A DNA stretch of 64,000 nucleotides, taken from positions 648,971 through 712,970 of the forward strand of contig NW_020653713.1 of assembly GCF_003589595.1 (NCBI RefSeq), given 5' to 3'. Every line of letters starts with the position of its first letter. Positions within the stretch are counted from its first letter, which is position 1. The notes beneath the pieces were generated by a model. It saw nothing but the letters and a program-made list of their open reading frames with translations. It made no database searches and was not told the origin of the DNA. This document shows positions 1-9,700 of this stretch, one piece after another. A program made the translations under genes and the position numbers. This DNA is from Hyposmocoma kahamanoa (Eukaryota; Arthropoda; Insecta; Lepidoptera; Cosmopterigidae).

Positions 1-469
1 AATATCTATGGAATATTTTTTCTGTACAATTTTAGCAACACCGTGGGGACGAAAAGGAGCTTGAATCCTACGACGTGATTACATACCTGTACCACTACAA
101 AATATACCAAGTAGATGAGGTTCCTTTCTAACTATATCAGTTGATAATAGAGCAATATATACTACAGTTAAATATACATTGGTTGTATTGTATTTATGAT
201 GAAATTAAAAAGACTTTTTTTACTTTTAAGGTACAGTTAATTTGAAGGATCAGTGTTTTTTGAGATGCCATTAGATATTTTTACGTGATTTAATAAAATT
301 TTAATTGTCGCTTCAAGGTCTATTTTGGTGCATTGAAACAATAACCGGCTGTACTCTGTTAGTTTAATTTTTACTCAAAGTAAAGTAAAATTAACTTAAA
401 ATATCATTAACTTTTATAAAACACATTTGCATCAACACTTTTAACGTACCTAAAGCTAAAGTCGTATTA
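1..469. other. AT-rich flank downstream of the first protease gene
   Basis: No coding exon is recognised here. The stretch lies immediately 3' of the stop codon of the minus-strand protease gene, so its right part should be 3' UTR. I found no convincing AATAAA on the minus strand; an ATTAAA-like hexamer is possible. Confidence 0.4.
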
Positions 470-2251
470 CTATGTTTTCAAGCAGTAGAGCTTTTTGGAG
501 GTTTTCATAATCCAATTGTAGAAATATGGTACGTTGGTGAACACGATAACGGCTTTAGAGAGTTGCGGGTACTTGACGGAGACCAAGCCGACCTGGATGT
601 AGCCACGCAGCATCAGCGCGCTTCCAGAATCGCCTCTATTCAACATGATAAAAATACAGATGTAGTTAATAGACTCAGGCGTTCCTTTTGCGGAAATCCA
701 GTTAAAAAATTAAAGTAATTTTTATTACTTAAATCTTTGCTGCTCCATAACATCATATAATAAGATTTTTTTCATACAGTTAATTTTTTCACTCCTCCCA
801 TTTCATAAAGTGTATAAAATAAGTAATACTGCAACGACAAATACTTCTCCCAAAAATATACGAGGCAACTTCAAGAGTAGTTGTACGTTCGATCCTCAGA
901 CGAAGAATGAATTTCTTCGGCCGATTGTAATTGCGTATGTGTTTTTCTTTATGCGAAGGGAGGGTGCGAATATTAACTGTATGAAAAAAATATTTAACAC
1001 AAGCGCAACTATTCTTCACAAGGTTCGCCGAGCAGCAAAGTAATTATTTACTTCCATTTTTATTTACAGTAACAGTAAGTCTTAGTAGTCGTTACGTGTA
1101 CGCACGGTACGCGAATGTATACGTTTCAATGATTATCCTCAAAAAGAATTGAACATAGCGCGTTCTTGGGTTTTCGTGATCGTTACACAGAGGGACCTGT
1201 AAAGGGCCCAAAACGTTGGTTTCTTTGACAAAATAAATATGCGCGATTTAGATCCAAAAAATAGCTTAATTTCCTAAAGTGTGCAGTTCTGATACAGTTC
1301 TTTGCTATGTTACATATAGCTATTACTCCAAATTGTTCTTTAATATCCTTTCCAGCTTTTGTGGTTAGGAATGCAAACAGCGTGTTGAAAATGACTTATA
1401 TTAAAAGTTTATTGACTTACGCAGCAGGATAGCCGTAGTGGTCTGCCTTCTTAATGCCTCGGGCGCAAATGGTGCCTTTATTAAGTTTGGTCAAGACCGC
1501 GACGCAATCCTTCCTCTTCCATATCTTTTGCTTCGCTGATTTCAAATACATTGTGCCCAGTCTCTTACCTTCCTAAAGATACAAAAGCATAATAAAAGCA
1601 TTTAATTTTGGACATTGTCTGACTTTTCAAACTTGTTTATATTCTAATGTTAATTAGTAAATTCTTGAAGCTATAGTTAACTTGAAGAACATTGATAGTC
1701 AATCGACATTTAAATATCAGTATTTAGGTTTCTAGGGTATATTATCTGTATTACCTAATTGAACTTACGTCCACAATACCCCACCCAGCCACTACAGCCT
1801 CTTCGGTGTAAGGAGGATCCTTCACCAAAACTACTCTCTTCACTTTAGGGCTGAACTCGAGTTTGTAGGAGAGCTTAGCGAGTGCCACGTCATTGATCAC
1901 TCTCTTGGCGTTGAACTTCGGGTGTATCGTGAAGACGGCCACTAGATGCGTCAGACTGCTGCGTTTCCTCTCGACGGCCACTCCGACGGCGATGTTGCTT
2001 TTCGCAAGACAGTCCTCGAAGCAGTGCGCAGCTGTCAGCAATGTCACCTGGTTCAATATTGACGAACCACACGAGTAATTGTCGGATTGAGTGCCCGTTA
2101 CGCAATTTATGGCCAGAAAAGCGGCATGGGGGAAGTCTTCTATCTTTGCGTACTTTCCACCTACAATCATCCCCTCCATTTTCGACATTGCACTCCTCAA
2201 TATAAACAACAAAATTGTCATTGTAATACATTTTGATGTACTCAATGCCAT
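470..2251 (-). CDS. chymotrypsin-fold (S1) serine protease, 3 exons, 266 aa
   Basis: Secreted S1-family protease, assembled as exons 2251-1769, 1572-1421 and 635-470; all introns are GT..AG and phases agree (0, then 2). The start is followed by a hydrophobic signal-like segment (TILLFILRSAMS) and then the mature N-terminus IVGG. His57 lies in TAAHC, Asp102 in NDVALAKL, the GWG motif closes exon 1, and Ser195 lies in GDSGS, so the triad is intact. The C42-C58 pair and the C168-C182 pair (DC..., TICA) are present, but Cys191 and Cys220 are both absent. Residue 189 reads as Tyr, so trypsin specificity (Asp189) is not expected. The residue before IVGG is Met rather than Arg/Lys, so activation by a trypsin-like enzyme is doubtful. 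It is tandem with the related gene at 3732-12102, sharing two intron positions. A digestive or haemolymph role is possible; the substrate is unknown. Confidence 0.88.
636..1420 (-). other. intron 2 of the first protease, with a Penelope-like fragment
   Basis: A GT..AG intron of 785 bp on the minus strand. Around 1155-1277 it contains a diverged copy of the same repeat seen at 7571-7740 and 51612-51808 (recognisable by GGGACCTGTAAAGGGCCC and ATGCGCGATTTAGATCC), in reverse orientation to those copies. No exon was recognised in the rest; short reading frames on both strands near 789-1043 look like chance. Confidence 0.6.
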
Positions 2252-2934
2252 TTCTCATAGTCGACTGGTTATTATTTCCGTTTCTTGGTTCATTTGAGTT
2301 TAACGCCGTTTTAATTAGCTAATTAAAGAAATCGGCGAGGTTTTTAAGGACATTCAATGGTTACTCTGCGTCACATCACGGAACGTGATGGCTTCATCAT
2401 GTCAAATAGCATCTGTATAATGTAACAGCATCTTTGTAATTTGTATGGTATTTCTTACTTTTTTCTACTTCATTTTTATGTATGTGTCGTTGTAATTTTT
2501 AATGTCCGATACAAGAATCATTATCTTCATTCATCTGATATTTTGTATTAAAAAATCTTTAACTGCAACGAAAATTAGTGACGCATTCTTTGCAAATGTT
2601 CATGTTGGTATGGTAATTGGTAACGACTTGATTGCACTTGAAAAGTTATAACTGTTAAGAATTTCCTTATCTTAACTATATTTTCATAGAACAGAAAGGG
2701 CTGAACGGGGGAAATAACAGATATAACACAGAAACATTTCAATACCCTCCGTGCCCTGAATGATATTTGGCAATCGACCGCTGATGGCCTCATGGCGCAG
2801 TCATCTGCGCCACCAGACTATGAGCTAAGTAACACACTTCAGAGGATGGATCTCGGCTGTCAACTGTCTCCCACTAAAAATGGAATTAACAAAAGTATAC
2901 CGTGTTATAAAAATTGTAATAAATAATATTAAAC
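2252..2934. other. intergenic, upstream of the first protease
   Basis: Presumed promoter side of the 470-2251 gene. No clear TATA box or recognisable exon was seen. The region is AT-rich and includes short non-homologous reading frames only. Confidence 0.4.
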
Positions 2935-3135
2935 AACGTCACATACCTTGCCCAGATCGCAAAGTAAATAACTAAAGCATTTGTGTTATGGAAATCGGAA
3001 ACTACGACGGTACCCCCAACACCAGACCCGTGACAATATAGAAAAGTTAGTTTTTCTACATAGACCTTGCCGAGGATCGAACCCGCGACCACAGAGTGTG
3101 GTGATATCATGAAAACAGGTGTGCAAGCCACTCGT
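2935..3135 (-). repeat. tRNA-derived SINE, family 2, reverse copy
   Basis: Matches in reverse the repeat also found near 9835-9990, 12960-13137, 44986-45150 and 58870-59045. Shared blocks include the TTTTCTATATTGTCTCGGGT region, the CGTCGTTGTTTCC block and a B-box-like GGTTCGATC at the head (here read on the minus strand near 3070). Boundaries are approximate. Confidence 0.7.
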
Positions 3136-3731
3136 CTAGGGAGGCAGTGAAATAAATAGTACTGGTATATACAGTACTAGTGGTGCCATCTAGTGGATGC
3201 TGAACTATAAAAATGTATGTAACTTAATTGACTGGATTTGCCGAAAACTACTTATTGACTGAAAATATCGACAAAAACTCTCTCAAGGTGATCGATATAG
3301 GAACAATGGCAGTGCCACCATCAATTCAGTACAGATATTTGTGGTCCGTGTAGCGGATGTCATCATATGAATAAAAGCCCAAAATACGCAATATCGAGAT
3401 ACAATTATTTAAACTCGGATCGTTATATCGCTCAGCATCAGACATTCTGTGACAAAAGCAGTAGCTAAAGTAAATTTTGTTATCTCGGCAAGGACGTCGA
3501 ATGTGTCGAACGATTAATTATTCTGTCATCTTGTAGACTTGAGAAGCTAGGCAGAGCACTCTATAGTGCTCAGATGCTACGTCGTTAGCGCGGCAGGTAC
3601 TAGTTACAATACAATATAAACAATTGAGCAAAATACCTGTTTTAACAACGGGCTTATTGTATGATTACCTATATTTGCGTGAGCTGAGCAAAAAATAAGA
3701 CTGAACTAGGGTTAGCAAGGTACAAATGTGT

Positions 3732-6700
3732 TTAATGCGTTGTAATTACTGCTGAAGGTATTCCATGCGTCGACTCTGGCGCAATTCCGTTCTGAATGTT
3801 GTTAATTTTATCGGTAATCCATTGGTAATACATTGGCAAAAAAGTGAACACGTGGACAGTTCTCGTGATGTTCGGCATGTGGTAGGTGATGATACCGATG
3901 TTGATGTCACCCTCTTCCGAATACGCCACCAGCGAACTTCCGGACTCTCTGTTAGACAGAAGTGTGAGCATAAAAAGTAACGCTTAATTCCTATATAAAA
4001 TCTTTAAAAATGCTTTACCTCCCTATTTTGCTTACTTTAAGAATATAACTATTGCGACCGGTTTAAATTGTTAAATTTGAAGTTAATTGATAAGTACTGA
4101 ATACGAATTGAGGAATGGCTATGGTGAAATTAGTTATGGTAGGAGATAACTTCGTGAGTAAACCTGCGTGACGGAAAAAGGTTATACTGTTTTCGAAGAC
4201 ATTTTACATTTCCGACTCGCATTCACCATACTCTTCTGGATTCTAGTACAAAGCATCAAATCGCTGTTCAGCTGTTATACTATACTTCTGCGTGTTTGTG
4301 TTTGTGTCGTATAGACCAAAACAGAAAATAATCTTCTTATGAAAGTGTGGTTTTACAGTTATCGAAATTATTATATGTTTACTCTAGGCTGCACCAAGTC
4401 ATTTCGGTCGCACAAATGACCAGCACCGGGAACGATAACGAAAAGGAAAGGCTGCAGCTAAAGAAGATCATAATATATACGAACGTGGCGGTGTGGTGAC
4501 TGATGTGGTCGTTGCCAGCGCAGAAGTCAGCCGCAGGCAGATTGCCCAGCAACTCAGTGCACAAGGTCCGGCTGAACACCTCCTGCCTCGTCTGTTTCAA
4601 TGCCGTGCCCTCACGTCGCTCTGACAGCTGGATAATGTTAAACTGAACTCAACAAAATGTGTCAAAACATTAAAAGGATTGCAAATGTTGAACGAAATTT
4701 TGGATTTTGGATTTGTATTGGTATCGGGGCGGGGAGAGGGGTGTGCTATATTTGTTATAATTATGTGACGGGACGAGCGAGTCATGCGCCTGGTGATAGA
4801 AACTACATAGTTGCAGTGCCACTCAGAGCTTTAATTGCAAAAATCTGAGAGGCATGCCATTGCGCCCGTCGCTCTGAGATATAATGTTGACCATTCCTGT
4901 GTGCCTGTAGTTAAATCGAAATGCGGTAATGCTCACATTACTGCTCGGCGGCTGAAATGGGTATGGTGGCAGTATTTTGGTCACGTATCCAAGTGTTGAA
5001 GAAAACGTCCTAAAACCGTAAGTCATTTAGATATAGGTCTGAATTCCAAAATCGCAATAAGACACTCCAATGTTATTTAAACGTGAGTTATAGCAAATAC
5101 AAATTTTCTATCATTATTATCTGGTCACCTATCAGTAGTCCGAAATGTCATTTTCCAGAAATAAAGTTTGCTCGAATTTTCATAACCTCGAAAGTAATTT
5201 TGAGAGAAAAATGTTTTTTCTTTTAAACCTAACTTAACCTAACCTAATCGTGTCTTTGCGATAAACATTCAACGTATCCTAAAAGAACAACTGTTTCGTT
5301 ATAATTTGGTTTTCGGCGTAATGAAAATTCGAACAAACGTTAATTCGGATAAAAAAGTTTTCGACTTTGTGATAGGTTACCTACTTGCAATCAAATTAAT
5401 GACTGCGAAATGTCAATGGCTAGTGAGAGTACAGCACTTCAATCCAAAGACATAATACAGATAATATAATACAGATAAATAATACAGATTTATTGAAAAC
5501 ATACGTTAATATATCCCCAGCCGGGGAGAAAAGCTTCCAGAACGCGGAACCTGAGCTGACGTTTCAAAATGGCAGGTTTGATGAATTCGTTGAAAGTTAC
5601 GCCGTGTCCCAGTTCGACAATGGCGATATCATTCTCGAACGTCACCACGTTGTAAGCAGAGTGGACGTGCGCGTCTTTCGCAGGGTACGTGAACCTGCGG
5701 TCCAGAGCGTTGCTCACTGCGGCTACTATTTTGCTTGAGAAGCATCTGGAAAATCATAACAGTTTTTCACATTATTGTTTTTTGCGTGGGTGCAAATCGC
5801 GCGCTCCGCGGTGTAATTTTTCGGTTTTAAGAGCATGGCTCACCCTGTGATATAGGCACCACGTGCGAGCATATTATTTATAATGCAGTTGATGCATCAA
5901 TATTGCCGTTCTTCCCTTTTTCTTGCGGCCATCAGTGTATTGGTAACAGTGAAGCACTAGTAAAATTCAAGTCATCACAACCCGGTAAATGCTGATAGGT
6001 AGTCTTGTATAGTTCATGAACTACAAACTATAAGGAATATATTCCCGACACTGGCCGACATGAACTAGTTCGTCTTGGACGGTTTTAATAGTTCATTGTT
6101 CTTTTTAGTTCAGTACGAACTAGGCACTGTCTGCGTTGACAGTTCACCAGTCTTTTATTCAGTAGGAACGGTGCGAGCGGAACAAATAACGATCTTTCAC
6201 TACTTTTAGTACAAGTTCGAGTGGGATGCGATTGAACGTTGCCAGCTCGTTCCAAGTCTCACGTATTATGTATACATACATGCTGTAAAAAAGTAATATT
6301 TTTTGCTAAGTGTGGTAGATATCTGTATGTATAATATCAACCTACGTGTACGAGTATATGAAATAGTTGTACCCATAGATATTGTACCTAAATATTGATT
6401 TTTAAACACACCATTCGAACTAAAATTCGTATTTTGTAAAAAAAAAAGATATTTGTTAGAATGACAGTCTTTAAATCTGTAAAATATGAAAGAAAATCAA
6501 ATAGTACCGATTCCATACGAAATATTGTATTTTTAAATATTTAGTACAGTGTAGTATTGACCTCATAATACTAGAAGCCCGTAGTAGTTCAAGTGAATAA
6601 AATTACTGGTTTGGAGCGTTCGTTCAATGTCCGAACAAGGACAAGACGAACTGACTAACTAAGGAACTAGATGAACCAAATGAACTAGAAGGCCGACCTA

Positions 6701-9700
6701 GTTCAGTTGACCGATTGAACTAACTAAGATCGCTCCCTCTAAGGACCGATCAGGCACAAGTCTACTGACAGGAGACCATTTTGGATTTCAATGTTTTAAG
6801 TTATTTTATATTTGTTGTAAGAAAGAGAGATGAAATAAGAGAAGAAGAATTTAGTACTGGTCATGAACGCGTAAATATCGTGTTATTATTAATTCGATAT
6901 TCAGTCGGAAAACTTTCAAAAGGCCTTTTGGTGGGACAGGTAATTCATTGATTTTTGTTCAACTTTTGTGGTTCCACGGGTTCACTAAAGAGGAGGTTTA
7001 GAACATAGCCAATAGCGTGATGGCTCAATGTGTAATGGGGGCGGGAATTTCTCACGATGTTTCCTTACGTTAGCAAGTCATCAGCGTTTAATATATTATG
7101 ATATCGGCAATGTGTGTAATTCGGTATTCTATACAATGCCTAAAACAGTCAGGCGATGTAAGAAATAAATTATAATATACACTTGGCTTAGGTATTCTAT
7201 ACACTTGCACGTGCATTAGGCAATGTATATAATTTGATATAGGTGCACAAAGCAATGTGATAATAGGAAGTGCTGTATTTTATGCACGACGTCACCATAG
7301 TTCATTTTGTAAGAATAAGTAGTGATTAGAAGAATTGGTAATTAAATTACAAATTTATTTTTTTCTTCTTTAACAAAATGCCTATTTTTTAACAAAATAC
7401 TATATTACAGTGGCAACGAAAACTGATACACTAAATGCACACTCTCCACAAATCAAAATTGGCACACTTTAATGCATTAAGCAAAAGTGTTATATTAAGT
7501 GGTTATCTGATGTATGAAAGTAAATCCACAATTTTTTTACTTCCTATGCAAATTTAAGCTCAACTTTATTTAGGAAATTAAACTATTTTTCCGGATTTAA
7601 ATCGCGTATATTTGTTTTTTCAAACAAACCGACGTTTCGGGCCCTTTACAGGTCCCATGGTCACGGTTGACTGAGGTGGTACAGTCTTCAACCAGTTATA
7701 TCTAATATTAATGCAAACCACCCTATTTTTCACTATAGTTACAATAGTTATTAATTAAATACCTTATTTTTAATTTTACAAAGAAAACATTCCAATTTAC
7801 GCTACATTAAGTTTTACAAATTATTTTATTGAATGAATTTTTATTAAGTTTAATTTATTATTAATTATTAATAGAAATTAGAATAAACTAAAACATATTA
7901 ATTAGTACTGCAGTCTATGTCTGTTTGGGATTTTTCATTAGAGGAAATACTGGATCCCAAATTGGTGGTACGGAGAAACCATCTTCCCTGTTGAAATTAG
8001 GATGTTTTTTAATTTCAATGGCCTCTCGCAGCTTCCTGGGCAGATAACGGACTTCTTTTGCAAGGACCTGGGGTTTGTCAAACTTCATTGAATGTGTAGG
8101 CTCAACGTTATTGTAAACCAAGCACCAATTGAACTTTTACGAACAATAGTTTTTTTGTTTGTTTCAAGTACAGCATGAATTTGTTCAAAAAACGGTATCT
8201 ATAATAATTATCGATCGCTGTTCTTAAACGCAAATAAATTTGGTTCAGCCTTTTCGTATCGGCGGTTAATGTCATTTGAATTCACAGATGGACTATACAT
8301 TACACGTTCGCTTCGTCGTTCAATCGCGGCAGTTGCGTAATTATTTAATTTATGAGTTATCATTTTTTATTTATTCATTCATAGCGTATTTTTGGGGCTT
8401 TATAGAGATATTAGCTGGATTCTTTGTAGTACGAGTATATCCTTTGTTTGAGAAGCAAATGTATTGAAGATGTTTTAACGAGTTTATATTTAAACAATAT
8501 TTAAGGGTGCGTTTGTTATTTCATTTTGTAGATTAATTCAACCACGTGTAATTGTTTATATTTTATATAAGTAGCTAAATTGTCAATGGCGTCATTGAAT
8601 GTGATTTAAAAAACCGAAACTGCTTATTTTTATTGTCATCATGTGCACGCTGACGCCCATATCACTTGTACATTAAGTTGCTTCCTTCGTAGACAAGTTA
8701 TTATAACGTATATTTTGCTCGAATATTTTGTTGCGTACCAAAAAAAGCATTCAATTTCAATCAGTCAAGCTTGCATGGAGGGGAAGGAAACGTCGTGGCC
8801 AACTACAGCGCGAAGTACCTCGGAGTGCCGAGATCGCTCCCCGAGCCTTCAGCAAATCCAGGAGGGTACTGAGATTTTTGGAGGAGCTTGAGTGGCACGA
8901 GTAGGGCACACACCACACGTAGAATAGGCGCCTTGTCAACAGTTCGTTACACCATACACAATAGGGCAGATTTTTTAAATTAAAATAATGATCGCTTTGT
9001 GGATTGTGGGTATAGACACGATCATGATTGAATTGATTTTAAATAGATTTACTTTCACGCCAAAATGATTAATTGCATTACAAATGTTACAAAAAATTGT
9101 TTGTTTTTAGTTCATTTTGAAACGTGTAAGAATCCACGAACGAGAAAATTTTTAACATTCATGTCATCACAGTTAGGGTGATCACGGGACCTATAAAGGC
9201 CTATTAGAATAAGGCCTAATAGACCTATTAACTGCCTCAGTGGCCGAACGGTTACTATGCCACGCAGAGGCCCCAGGTTCGATTCCCGGGCCGGGAGAAA
9301 TATTTGTATGGCCTACATTTATTTCTCTCGTGAGTTTGGGTGTAATTTGTGGTTGTCTCTGTGTGTGTCCATGGCACCCGTGACACAGGGTTTCCCTAGT
9401 GCGGGGCTATGTTGAGTGTGTGCGTTATTATTATTATTATTAAAGGGCCTCAAACCCTGGTTTGTTTGAAATAACAGGCATACGCGATTCAGATCCCAAG
9501 TATGTAGTTTAATTTTCAATTACTTACATTTTGTCTTTTAATTATTAGCTTATTTCTGACACGTATATGTAAGTAGCTTTAACTATAAATTTTGTGTGGG
9601 TTCTTTACCTTTAGGGGCTAAGGTAGAATGTCACGAGGGCAATGCACAACATATTTGACATGTTTGTCTTCCATTTAACTTGCATCTTTCGTTTCTTGTA

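Noticed and set aside
2091..2297. Plus-strand frame antisense to the first protease exon
   Set aside because: Explained as a shadow of the conserved minus-strand protease coding sequence.
5226..5250. Telomere-like CCTAA repeats
   Set aside because: Only three irregular units (CCTAACTTAACCTAACCTAA); far too short and degenerate for telomeric or true interstitial telomeric DNA. A similar TTAGG piece near 57330 was rejected for the same reason.
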